From the NCBI GenBank assembly GCA_965544035.1, contig CBEULR010000013.1:1-56771 (forward strand): 56,771 bases of DNA, read 5' to 3'. The translations under genes were made by a program, and so were the position numbers. This DNA comes from CBEULR01 sp965544035. Its GTDB lineage: Bacteria > Bacillota > Desulfotomaculia > Desulfotomaculales > Desulforudaceae. Below the pieces are notes generated by a model, which was given only the letters and a program-made list of their open reading frames with translations, did not search any database and had not been told where the DNA came from. Shown piece after piece: positions 48,780 to 56,527 of the stretch; within the stretch, counting starts at the first letter, position 1; the number at the start of each line of letters is the position of its first letter.

Positions 48780-50780
48780 TTAACTGCTGAAATAGGTCCT
48801 GATTCCTTCGACTATCCCCACCGCCGCCTTCTTCTGGAACGAGGATTGTCTCAACAGGTTTTCTTCCTCATAGTTGGAGATAAAGGCCGTCTCGACCAGG
48901 GCGCCCGGCATATCTATACCGCGCAGCACCAGGAAGTTGCTGCCGAATATACCGAGATCCTGCCGCCCCAGCTCACGGACCAGGCTGTTCTGAAGAGCCC
49001 GTGCCAGCTTCACGCAGTCGGTATGGTTTTCCGGGTGCGCGTGATAGTATACACTGGTGCCCCCCTTGGACCTGGAAGTATTGGCATTCGCGTGGATGCT
49101 CACAAACAGGTCGGCCTTATGCTGATTGGCGATCCGGCTCCGTGCCTCCAAGTCTTCAACAACTGTCGGTCCCAACCTGATATCGGTAGTCCGGGTCAGA
49201 ATGACCTCGGCCCCCTCCTGACGGAGCAGGCGCGCGGTCTCCAGGGCTACGGGCAGATTGAAGTCCTTTTCCCTGAATCCGGTGGGACCTGTTGCTCCGG
49301 GGTCGCTGCCGCCGTGACCGGGATCAAGGACGATGACCCGGTCTCGAAGCACATCCTCGACCGTCCAAATATCCACGTTCAGCGTACGCCCGTCGGAACT
49401 GAGTTCTGTCCGGTAACGGGTGAAACCGAGACCTGCGGCCAGATCGCAGACCACTCGTCCGGTCTCGCCGTCCTGTCGGCCGATCCGAATCCTATCCACG
49501 GCATCGGAACGCAAGGTGATATCCGCCGGCAGATCATCCACCGCAACCCCGATCAGGTCAATCACCAGACGATCAGGTCCGGACAGGGTAAAGGTTTCCA
49601 CCTCAAAAGGTGACGACGATTTAATCACCAACTCCGTCCGGTCGCCTCTCGTCTCGGCGTCGATCGTCCACGCTCCGCGTTCAAGACCTCCGCCATCACC
49701 GTCTGCACCGCGGGATGGCTGATCCTCCCGGACTACCGAAACTTCGGCTTCCGGCACCCATCCCTGTGAACCCGTCGGGATCTGCACCTTATACCAAGAG
49801 CCGGACCGGGCCACAACCGGCAGTTTGGAACTGGCCGTAACGTACGCAATCGACGGGGAACTGGCACTCGGCCCCTTCTTAATGTCCAGGCCATTCTTCA
49901 CCACGGCCACAGTACCGGACGGAACGGCCTCTTCACCTACCGGCGGCGTATCCGCAGGCGGGTCCGACGGCGGCGCTTCATTCACCGGCGGATTCTGATC
50001 AGCCGGTGTCGAGGGCGGCTGAACCGGTTTGCCCTCAACCTTGATCAGCCATCCGGCAATCCACGCCTCCTGCCCCGACTGCAGCCTGATCTTAACCCAG
50101 TGTCCCGAGGTGCCCAGTATCGGGAAGCGGGCTCCCTGGCTCACCTGGCCAACCTCGGAATGCGAGGTGCCCGGCCCCGAACGCAACTTGACAGCACTGG
50201 CGGTCACCACCGCCGTCTTCTCTGTTGACACAGACGGCGCCGGAGTCGACGGCGCTGGATTGCCCTGCGTGGGCGCCGTCGGCATCGGCTTTCCCTCCAC
50301 GCGGACCAGCCATCCGGCCACCCAGGCAGTCTGTCCGGATGGGATCTGTACCTTCACCCAGTCGCCGGATTTGCCGACCACGGGCAAACGCGTTCCCCGG
50401 GTTACCTCGGTAACCACAGCGTGCGACGTTCCGGCTCCGCTCCGCAGGTTTACTACGGAACCAGTCACAACCGCGGACTGCCCCCCGGTCGCTGAGGAAC
50501 CACCGCTCCCGCCTTCCGCCTTGATCAGAGAACTGTGGATCCAGGCCGTGCCGCGTCCGTTGCCGTAAATCACCTTCGACCAGTCACCGGAGACGTCAAG
50601 CACCTGAACCCGGTCACCCTGCTTCACCTGTCCGATGACTGTCCCTTCGGGAGCACTGCGCAGGTTGACCACACTTCCCTGCACTACGGCGGCCGAAGCC
50701 CAGGCCGTCGCCGCAAAGAACACGGTCAAAACTGAAACACAGCATACAACTATTAGGTTATGCAGGCATTTCCTGGCCAT
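48780..50780 (-). CDS. N-acetylmuramoyl-L-alanine amidase with SH3 and AMIN domains
   Basis: Secreted cell-wall hydrolase, 666 aa from ATG 50780 (AAAGGA upstream); an upstream ATG lacks an SD. Signal peptide VVCCVSVLTVFFAATAWASA, four bacterial SH3 repeats (each with VVNLRSG-type start and W-VKV near the end; Pro-rich linkers between), AMIN domain (about 390-475: TELVIKSSSPFEVETFTLSG), and zinc amidase_3 domain (VIVLDPGHGGSDPGATGPTG, FVSIHANANTS, GALVETAFISNYEE), all catalytic residues present. It cleaves peptide from glycan; SH3 and AMIN target it to the wall or septum. The repeated linker architecture is long for the family. Confidence 0.95.
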   Translation of the reverse strand: MARKCLHNLIVVCCVSVLTVFFAATAWASAAVVQGSVVNLRSAPEGTVIGQVKQGDRVQVLDVSGDWSKVIYGNGRGTAWIHSSLIKAEGGSGGSSATGGQSAVVTGSVVNLRSGAGTSHAVVTEVTRGTRLPVVGKSGDWVKVQIPSGQTAWVAGWLVRVEGKPMPTAPTQGNPAPSTPAPSVSTEKTAVVTASAVKLRSGPGTSHSEVGQVSQGARFPILGTSGHWVKIRLQSGQEAWIAGWLIKVEGKPVQPPSTPADQNPPVNEAPPSDPPADTPPVGEEAVPSGTVAVVKNGLDIKKGPSASSPSIAYVTASSKLPVVARSGSWYKVQIPTGSQGWVPEAEVSVVREDQPSRGADGDGGGLERGAWTIDAETRGDRTELVIKSSSPFEVETFTLSGPDRLVIDLIGVAVDDLPADITLRSDAVDRIRIGRQDGETGRVVCDLAAGLGFTRYRTELSSDGRTLNVDIWTVEDVLRDRVIVLDPGHGGSDPGATGPTGFREKDFNLPVALETARLLRQEGAEVILTRTTDIRLGPTVVEDLEARSRIANQHKADLFVSIHANANTSRSKGGTSVYYHAHPENHTDCVKLARALQNSLVRELGRQDLGIFGSNFLVLRGIDMPGALVETAFISNYEEENLLRQSSFQKKAAVGIVEGIRTYFSS

Positions 50781-50946
50781 TGGATATCCTTTCAAGAGGG
50801 GATGTTCTTGAGCAGATTCTACATAAACAGCGAAATTCCTCCACAAATTAGTCACTCAGGAGTAGTTTTCCGTATCGTGTGTCAGGTGTTAATACTTGTG
50901 GCGATTCTTGGCTGAAAAAGGGGCCGGGAAGAATAAAAGTCGGGGA

Positions 50947-50975
50947 AAATAAAAATAGAACCGGATGTCGGTTCT
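50947..50975 (-). terminator. terminator of the GerMN gene
   Basis: AGAACCG (50957-50963) pairs with CGGTTCT (50969-50975), then ATTTTTATTTTCC on the minus strand. It lies about 25 bp after the stop. Confidence 0.82.
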
Positions 50976-51000
50976 TTTGAAGAGATAGCGGTTACTCTTA

Positions 51001-51543
51001 TTATCTTACCAGGTTCTGATTTGCCTTCAGCGGCCGGGAGAGATCCAGGTGGCCGGCCAGGGTCTCAATGGGTTGGCCTTCAACATTAATCTCGACCGAC
51101 TCCACGTCATCAAATTGACAGAGCGTGTTTACAATGGAGTAAACCGTAATCGATTCGCCGAGAGAACCACCCCAGTGATTGGTTTCGATTTCCCTGCTGA
51201 AATCGGCAATTGCCACTCCGTTGCTCAGCCGAACACTCCTGACCTCAACCCCTTCCGGAATCGTCTCCATCAGGTTCGGATCGGCCGGACCGCTCACCAG
51301 TTCCCTGACAACGGTTTCCAGAAGCTGGTCGTTATTTGGTACCTCTCTCTTCTCGACTACCAGGTACCCGTCACGATCCGAAAAATAAAGATCAACCACC
51401 AGTGTTTTCTTCTCACTGTTGCTGTTACCGCCGCCGTTGACGTCGGACTTAATTTTCTCGTTGGCACCTGAACATCCCACCGCAATCAGGCCCATAATCG
51501 CGATGAAACACAAGAGCTTGGTCCATCTATGCGGTAAGCCCAT
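51001..51543 (-). CDS. GerMN-domain lipoprotein
   Basis: 180 aa from ATG 51543 (GGAGGGAATAACG upstream). Lipoprotein signal ending LIAVGC-SGANEK; one GerMN domain (about 60-180: LVVDLYFSDRDGYLVVEKREV, GVEVRSVRLSNGVAIADFSRE, YSIVNTLCQFDDVESVEINVEG). GerM-type proteins act in sporulation and germination or cell-wall assembly; the domain often binds peptidoglycan. It has its own terminator. Confidence 0.92.
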   Translation of the reverse strand: MGLPHRWTKLLCFIAIMGLIAVGCSGANEKIKSDVNGGGNSNSEKKTLVVDLYFSDRDGYLVVEKREVPNNDQLLETVVRELVSGPADPNLMETIPEGVEVRSVRLSNGVAIADFSREIETNHWGGSLGESITVYSIVNTLCQFDDVESVEINVEGQPIETLAGHLDLSRPLKANQNLVR

Positions 51544-51662
51544 CGTTATTCCCTCCTGATTCAATAATTATACTCCATAGGCTGCAAAAATGACACCATA
51601 ATCACGTTAGCATAAAAGTGCTTTATCTGAACACAAATAATCCCTAAAGGAGGCTCTCAATC

Positions 51663-52598
51663 ATGTGGAGAATCGCCGCTTTCCTGGTTGTAACCCTTGC
51701 CGTCTGTACCGGGATACCGTCACCGGCCGCGGCCGGCCATTATGCCTACTTTGTCTGCCCCATCAGTTGTGAGGACACCCCTACACTGCACCCGGTCGCA
51801 GACCGGAACCACGCCGGCGAATACGTCCGGGAGCTGCAGGAAGAACTAAGCCAGACCGGCTTTTACGACGGTCCGTTCAACGGGGTGTACGATTCTCGCA
51901 CCATCGAGGCCGTGAAAAAATTCCAAGCCCATTACAATATCACATCCGAGGCTTCCGTTGGACCGGAAACGTGGCAGACATTGGCTCAGCTTATTGAACC
52001 CGTCGAAGCATCGGAGCTCCCCCCTCCTCCTGACGGAGAAGTAGCATTGATTATCGATGTGCGCAATCGCACCCTCACCGTCCTGAACGACGGATACCCC
52101 TATCACCAGTTTCCCTGTGCCGTGGGCAAATCAGAAACACCCTCACCTGTCGGCCGGTGGGAAATTCTGCGTAAGGCCAAGAACTGGGGCACAGGCTTCG
52201 GAACACGGTGGATGGGCCTCAATGTGCCTTGGGGGATTTACGGCATCCACGGTACAAACAAGCCCGGTTCTATCGGAACCCGCGCCAGCCACGGCTGCAT
52301 CCGCATGTTCAACCGAAACGCGGAACAGCTGTACCCCTGGGTGGAACCGGGCACGCCTGTATACATCGTTGGCAACATCATGGGGCCGCACCCGCGACCC
52401 GTTCTCGTCCGGGGCGACCGGGAAAGCGGCGTGCTGGAAATACAGCGGTTGATGATCAAGCACGGCTACTACAAAGGTGAAATCGACGGGATCTTCGGCG
52501 GAGAACTGCAGCAGGCGATCATCAATTTCCGCAAGGATCACGGTCTGCCCTACGATAACCGGGTCGATGCCAAATGCTATGAAATTCTGGGCCTCTAG
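51663..52598 (+). CDS. L,D-transpeptidase with two peptidoglycan-binding domains
   Basis: Secreted, 311 aa (AAAGGAGG upstream). Signal peptide 1-24, then peptidoglycan-binding domain 1 (VRELQEELSQTGFYDGPFNGVYDSRTIEAVKKFQ), YkuD catalytic domain with IHGTNKPGSIGTRASHGCIRM (HxxTxxxxxxxxASHGCIR; catalytic Cys), and a second peptidoglycan-binding repeat (VLEIQRLMIKHGYYKGEIDGIFGGELQQAI). It makes 3-3 crosslinks or attaches proteins. The domain order, PGB-YkuD-PGB, is notable. Divergent from the GerMN gene. Confidence 0.95.
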   Translation: MWRIAAFLVVTLAVCTGIPSPAAAGHYAYFVCPISCEDTPTLHPVADRNHAGEYVRELQEELSQTGFYDGPFNGVYDSRTIEAVKKFQAHYNITSEASVGPETWQTLAQLIEPVEASELPPPPDGEVALIIDVRNRTLTVLNDGYPYHQFPCAVGKSETPSPVGRWEILRKAKNWGTGFGTRWMGLNVPWGIYGIHGTNKPGSIGTRASHGCIRMFNRNAEQLYPWVEPGTPVYIVGNIMGPHPRPVLVRGDRESGVLEIQRLMIKHGYYKGEIDGIFGGELQQAIINFRKDHGLPYDNRVDAKCYEILGL

Positions 52599-52604
52599 CC
52601 CGGT

Positions 52605-53519
52605 CTAATTCAATTTGACGATGCGCGGCTTGAAATCAAGCCGCTTCAACAGGTCGATATATTCCTGGGAAGTGATCTCCTTCCACGGCTTACCGATCAG
52701 AGCCACAAATACTCCCTCAAGCACATTTGTGCCAAAGGAACGCCCGTTGAATTCCGGGGTGGTGGTCACCAAGTAGCGGGCACCACGCTCCTTCAGGAGC
52801 TCGACATCCGACTTGGTGGTGGTGTTGGTGACGATGACCTTCCCATTGAGTGTCGGCGGCAAATACCGCCGTATGAAGTGGTAGTCTCCAGCCACCACAT
52901 CCGCCCCATCGTAAAACTTGGCATAGCGCCGCGCCTTTTTCTCATCAGGCTTGTCTTGTTTCTTGCCCGTGGGATACAGGATTTGAAAAGGCAAACGGGT
53001 AGCCACGGGCAGGATCATCTGGGCCAGGAACCGGAGTGTCCTGACCGACCGAATGGGAATCGGTATGCCCAGCACAAATATCAGATCACCAAAAAGGGTC
53101 TCACAGCCGCAGTCAATGAAGGCCTGCGCCATACCGAAACGGTCGGTTGCGCTGACCATCATCACCTTTGTGCCGCGGGGCAGAAGGTCGGTCTTTTCCG
53201 CGAGATGATAAACCACCTCGCGCTCGAGCGTCCACTTCAGCCCGCTGCCGTCGACCACCGGCGTGTGCCGGACGGCCGACATGAGCCGCAGGCCGTCCTT
53301 GATCGCATAAGCCTTTTTTTCGACATAAAGATAAACATCGATGCCTCCCAATCCAATGGCATCGACCTTTCCATCCAATTCGCGCAGAGTGGCCACGGCC
53401 TTCTCAAAATCGCCGTCGGTACCGATGCGGCTGATCTCAAACGCTTGCCCCAACAGCTCCACCTCAACGCTGTGATTGCGCTTGGAAGAACCCAGGCTCA
53501 CGCTGACGACCCTTTTCAA
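52605..53519 (-). CDS. quinate 5-dehydrogenase-like protein
   Basis: 304 aa. It belongs to a Firmicutes family often labelled quinate 5-dehydrogenase, for example RVVSVSLGSSKRNHSVEVELLGQAFEISRIGTDGDFEKA and GKVIVTNTTTKSDVELLKERGARYLVTTTPEFNGRSFGTNVLEG. I see no confident active-site motif for quinate oxidation, so the name should be read as a placeholder. Strongly conserved central helix set with an AARRYAKFYDGADVVAGDYHF-like block. Monocistronic, converging on the L,D-transpeptidase gene. Confidence 0.8.
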   Translation of the reverse strand: MKRVVSVSLGSSKRNHSVEVELLGQAFEISRIGTDGDFEKAVATLRELDGKVDAIGLGGIDVYLYVEKKAYAIKDGLRLMSAVRHTPVVDGSGLKWTLEREVVYHLAEKTDLLPRGTKVMMVSATDRFGMAQAFIDCGCETLFGDLIFVLGIPIPIRSVRTLRFLAQMILPVATRLPFQILYPTGKKQDKPDEKKARRYAKFYDGADVVAGDYHFIRRYLPPTLNGKVIVTNTTTKSDVELLKERGARYLVTTTPEFNGRSFGTNVLEGVFVALIGKPWKEITSQEYIDLLKRLDFKPRIVKLN

Positions 53520-53614
53520 GCATATTCGCCCCCTTAATTTGGATCAATTTTATCTAAAATTTCGGTAAAATTCAAGCATAAATCCCTTTGGCTGCATTAA
53601 CCACCATTCTGCGC

Positions 53615-53649
53615 AAAAAAACCCGCAGGTCCTTGTGCCCCACGGGTTT
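53615..53649 (-). terminator. terminator downstream of the 93-residue gene
   Basis: AAACCCG (53619-53625) pairs with CGGGTTT (53643-53649), then TTTT(GCG) on the minus strand. It follows the small gene by about 60 bp. Confidence 0.7.
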
Positions 53650-53710
53650 TATGCATACTCACCACGTACCTCTAAGATTCTTACGGTCCGGACAACCCCC
53701 AGCCCCGGGA

Positions 53711-53992
53711 TCAGTCCAGCCTCTCAAAATCAACGTATTCGGTGTGGCTGTAACCCTCCCCGTCGCATTGAAAGGCGTAGCAGCTGAAATCTCTGAGGCT
53801 GTCGAATGTTCTCGAATCCTTCTCCCTAATCACCGTCTTCTCTCCACCGCGGTAGCGAAAGGTCTCCGGACTCCCGGAAATGGGATAAAGGCGAAAGCTG
53901 AACTCAGCACCATCCGCCCTTTCCAGGTAGCCCTCCAGCTGATCCAGTGTCCGAAAGCGAATATTCTTCTGATGTGAACCATGATTATTCAC
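53711..53992 (-). CDS. hypothetical protein
   Basis: 93 aa from GTG 53992 (GGAGGG, 6-nt spacer). A soluble alpha/beta protein with acidic C-terminus; contains YRGGEKTVIREKDSRTFDSL and a Cys-Asp-Gly near the end. No family recognised. ATG at 54055 or 53998 gives longer versions with poorer SDs. It ends in a terminator. Confidence 0.6.
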   Translation of the reverse strand: MNNHGSHQKNIRFRTLDQLEGYLERADGAEFSFRLYPISGSPETFRYRGGEKTVIREKDSRTFDSLRDFSCYAFQCDGEGYSHTEYVDFERLD

Positions 53993-54311
53993 AAACATCC
54001 CTCCGGACTTAGGATGCCAATTCAGAACCGAATTAATTTGCGCTCGAAAAACCATTCACCCAAGGTCCAGCAGGCCGGAAACCGGAAAACCCGTGAAGCC
54101 GTCGCCTCACGGGTTCATGCGATCACGGTGCGTCCCAACCCTCTACTTGAGCAGCGGAATTAATCATCCGGCCCAACCGAATAGATATGTATTATTTCAC
54201 TGGATACGCGCACCTTTTCGGGACTAGTGGTAAATAGGAAACGGTAATAAGGCAATGAATTGGATAAGTGCTGATCGTTCACCGGCGGAAGACAAACCTC
54301 ATTGTGCATCC
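53993..54311. other. gap without a supported gene
   Basis: I find no SD-linked reading frame here. It contains the terminator at 54086-54115 and the 3' side of the small peptide gene. An unannotated non-coding RNA cannot be excluded, since the peptide mRNA would run about 200 nt past its stop to reach the terminator. Confidence 0.4.
54086..54115 (-). terminator. terminator of the small-peptide transcript
   Basis: AACCCGTGA (54088-54096) pairs with TCACGGGTT (54107-54115), then TTTTCC on the minus strand. It would end the transcript that begins near 54450. Confidence 0.7.
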
Positions 54312-54395
54312 TTAGAAGCAGTAGGAAATGACTCCCAGAAGCATCGCATACAGTACCAACATCCCGGATACCATGTTCTCCGTCAGGTTGACCAT
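54312..54395 (-). CDS. 27-residue hydrophobic membrane peptide
   Basis: Strong AAAGGAGGG ribosome site 6 nt before ATG 54395 and a 27-codon frame ending TAA. The sequence opens MVNLTENMVSGMLVLYAML and ends GVISYCF: a short polar head and one transmembrane stretch with a terminal Cys-Phe. It is driven by a near-consensus promoter (54460-54488) and has a terminator about 200 nt downstream. Similar size and hydrophobicity to type I toxin peptides and to small spore or membrane regulators; function unknown. Divergent from the HTH-like/Mrr genes. Confidence 0.65.
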   Translation of the reverse strand: MVNLTENMVSGMLVLYAMLLGVISYCF

Positions 54396-54459
54396 TAATA
54401 TCCCTCCTTTGACCCTCATATTCCTTATCTCAATGTCGGCGCCCCGACCTTTCGCTACT

Positions 54460-54488
54460 ATTATACACTTAATGTATCAATGTGCCAA
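54460..54488 (-). promoter_or_regulatory. near-consensus promoter of the 27-residue hydrophobic peptide
   Basis: TTGGCA (54483-54488), 17-bp spacer, TATAAT (54460-54465), one of the best sigma-A promoters in the window. The spacer holds one copy of the 21-bp repeat. Confidence 0.85.
54464..54484. repeat. first copy of a 21-bp repeat (candidate operator)
   Basis: TACACTTAATGTATCAATG and its partner at 54545-54565 share 17 of 21 positions; the core AATGTATCA is identical. This copy sits across the -10/-35 spacer of the leftward peptide promoter. The TTAAT..ATCAA part is weakly palindromic. Confidence 0.6.
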
Positions 54489-54544
54489 ATCGGGCCTGGG
54501 GGAGCCCTGCGCAGTTGCGATGATTTAGCTCCCCAAACTACCAA

Positions 54545-54565
54545 TACGCTAAATGTATCATTGTA
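54545..54565. repeat. second copy of the 21-bp repeat (candidate operator)
   Basis: TACGCTAAATGTATCATTG matches the first copy, same orientation, starting 81 bp from it. It overlaps the -35 of the rightward promoter. Together they suggest a common regulator controlling both divergent units. Confidence 0.6.
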
Positions 54566-54589
54566 TTGCAGGCGGTTTCATGATAAGAT
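54561..54589 (+). promoter_or_regulatory. candidate promoter of the HTH-like/mrr operon
   Basis: TTGTAT (54561-54566), 17-bp spacer, TAAGAT (54584-54589) with a TGA extended -10. A similar TTTATGATAAGAT box lies at 56485-56497, upstream of the coiled-coil gene. Confidence 0.5.
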
Positions 54590-54613
54590 GTTTGTGAAAA
54601 TGGGGGCGATTCG

Positions 54614-55390
54614 ATGTATCTGCGTGTTGCTACCTTAATCGAACTGGCAGCCGAGGTTATTGATATATCTTCACGTCAGACGCTCGCACAGAGGCTCGGC
54701 ATAGCACTGCCGACCCTGAACGCATACCGCGGGGGTCAGCGTTTCCCGGAGTCGGGAGACGAATCGCTTCTCCGAAAGCGCATTCAGGCATTGCTGTGTG
54801 ACGCCATTCAACAGGTTGACCCCGGGTGCGCCTTCGACTGCGAAGCATACATATTAAGCACACTCCGTCTGGGGAAAAGCTTTCGGCGGCTCAACAAAAC
54901 CTTTGGCGTTCAGGGTATGGGCCATATTGCTTCCCGTATTGTTGTTGAGCTGTTTTCAGGGTGTGAAGCAAGAGAATACCCCGCTTCCACCGCTCTAACG
55001 CATCTCATCCGGCAAGAGCCATCCAGGGACGCTTTATGCTCGATCATCGGATGGGTGTTCACCAAATTTGTGAAAAGCATCGACGCGTTTGACGGTGAGC
55101 CTTCTCAGGCACGATCCAAGCACGCACCGTTTCCCGTTGTAGTCGAAAACCTCCCCGATTTTGTGAACAGCTTCAACGAAAAGGAAAACGTCGGTGTCGA
55201 ACTGCATATTCCGATGCCATGGGCGTCGGATATTATTTTGCTGGCTGCCGACGGTTTCGGCTATTCAATCGAAATGAGCAAGGCGCCAGAAGACGAAGGG
55301 CGCCTGGTGACGGCCCAGTTCGAGGTTAGATATATGAACAAGCATGTTCTGAAGCCGCCGCAACGGACCATTTCCTGGCACCGGCGTTAG
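54614..55390 (+). CDS. unknown protein with HTH-like N-terminus, paired with Mrr
   Basis: 258 aa. Residues 20-45 (SRQTLAQRLGIALPTLNAYR then GGQRFPES) resemble a helix-turn-helix of the XRE type. The rest is helical (about 60-190) with a final beta-like segment (VELHIPMPWASDIILLAADGFGY). No family recognised. Start ATG 54614 has GGGGGCG 6 nt upstream. It ends 31 bp before mrr with AAGGAG in between, so they form an operon. It may repress the divergent peptide gene or serve as a specificity partner for Mrr. Confidence 0.75.
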   Translation: MYLRVATLIELAAEVIDISSRQTLAQRLGIALPTLNAYRGGQRFPESGDESLLRKRIQALLCDAIQQVDPGCAFDCEAYILSTLRLGKSFRRLNKTFGVQGMGHIASRIVVELFSGCEAREYPASTALTHLIRQEPSRDALCSIIGWVFTKFVKSIDAFDGEPSQARSKHAPFPVVVENLPDFVNSFNEKENVGVELHIPMPWASDIILLAADGFGYSIEMSKAPEDEGRLVTAQFEVRYMNKHVLKPPQRTISWHRR

Positions 55391-55421
55391 AATACTTAAG
55401 TACTTTCAAGGAGCGACAGTA

Positions 55422-56321
55422 TTGGCGATTCCCGACTATGAAACAATAATGCTTCCATTACTCCGGATAACTGGTGATGGAAAAGAACATACAAAATCCG
55501 ATGCCGTCGAAAAACTGGCCGAACACTTCGGCCTCACGGAAGAGGAAAAAAGAGAGCTCTTACCCAGTGGTACACAAGCAAAGTTCACAAATCGGGTCGG
55601 CTGGGCGAAGACCTACCTAACAAAAGCTGGTCTTCTCGAAACCACGGGTCGGGCTAGATTCCGTATTACGCAGCGGGGCCAAACCGTTCTTCAAGGCAAT
55701 CCTGAAATAATCGACAACGACTTCTTAAGCCAGTTTCCAGATTTTTTACAATTCAAAACAACGCGAAAGACCACAACAAAGCCGGATAATAACGAGCCCG
55801 AAGGAACACCTGAAGAAATACTGGAGTCCAGTTATCAAAACCTCAGAGCGAAATTGGTTCAGGAATTGTTGGAACGAGTAAAATCCTGCTCGCCCAGATT
55901 TTTTGAGAACTTGGTCGTGGACTTGCTCGTGGCTATGGGTTATGGGGGTTCAAGGAAAGACGCAGGGCAAGCCATTGGCGGTTCTAGAGATGGTGGTGTT
56001 GACGGTATAATCAAGGAAGATAGGCTCGGTCTTGACGTTGTGTTTATACAGGCTAAGAGATGGGAAGGGACAGTAGGGCGGCCGGTAGTACAAGCCTTTG
56101 CAGGTAGTTTAGAAGGTCAGAGGGCTCGAAAAGGTGTACTGATTACAACCTCGCAGTTTTCTCCGGAAGCAATTGATTATGTGACCAGAATAGAAAAGAG
56201 AATTGTTCTCATCGATGGAGAACAGCTTTGCCAGCTTATGATTGATCACGGGGTGGGGGTTACGGAAGTTGCCCGCTATGTAGTGAAAAAGATTGACTCA
56301 GATTATTTTGAGGATGAATAG
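55422..56321 (+). CDS. mrr: Mrr-type restriction endonuclease
   Basis: Type IV (modified-DNA) restriction nuclease, 299 aa from TTG 55422 (AAGGAG upstream). N-terminal winged-helix Mrr_N domain (VEKLAEHFGLTEEEKRELLPSG; GRARFRITQRG), linker, then the PD-(D/E)xK Mrr_cat domain: FENLVVDLLVAMGYGG, SRDGGVDGIIKEDRLGLDVVFIQAKRW (catalytic Asp, then Q-x-K), and KGVLITTSQFSPEAIDYV. All core residues look intact. Mrr cuts methylated DNA; the orphan methyltransferase at 29.6 kb is 25 kb away and need not be its partner. The GC content seems lower than the core genes, consistent with acquisition. Confidence 0.95.
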   Translation: MAIPDYETIMLPLLRITGDGKEHTKSDAVEKLAEHFGLTEEEKRELLPSGTQAKFTNRVGWAKTYLTKAGLLETTGRARFRITQRGQTVLQGNPEIIDNDFLSQFPDFLQFKTTRKTTTKPDNNEPEGTPEEILESSYQNLRAKLVQELLERVKSCSPRFFENLVVDLLVAMGYGGSRKDAGQAIGGSRDGGVDGIIKEDRLGLDVVFIQAKRWEGTVGRPVVQAFAGSLEGQRARKGVLITTSQFSPEAIDYVTRIEKRIVLIDGEQLCQLMIDHGVGVTEVARYVVKKIDSDYFEDE

Positions 56322-56527
56322 TATATCCCGATCCCGAAAAACTAGCCTACTGTGACCTGGAGAAACTGTCGGACGTGATGGTTATAAACCCAGTCCAGGC
56401 CGCTTCGGTTTTGAGAAGGTCTTTTGTGTCTACATCATTCGACCTGTCCCAGTCACACAAGAAAAGCAGCTCCCCGCGAGCCGCTTTATGATAAGATTAA
56501 CTAATGGACTTGGAGGGAGTGCACCGT
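56322..56527. other. gap between mrr and the coiled-coil gene
   Basis: A 206-bp gap with no SD-linked ORF beyond 37 codons. It contains a TTTATGATAAGAT extended -10-like box ending at 56497 and GGAGGGAG just before the next start codon. Confidence 0.4.

Noticed and set aside
55422..56321. Mrr as the restriction partner of the methyltransferase at 29.6 kb
   Set aside because: They are 25 kb apart with separate promoters, and Mrr cuts methylated DNA, so it cannot be the usual partner.
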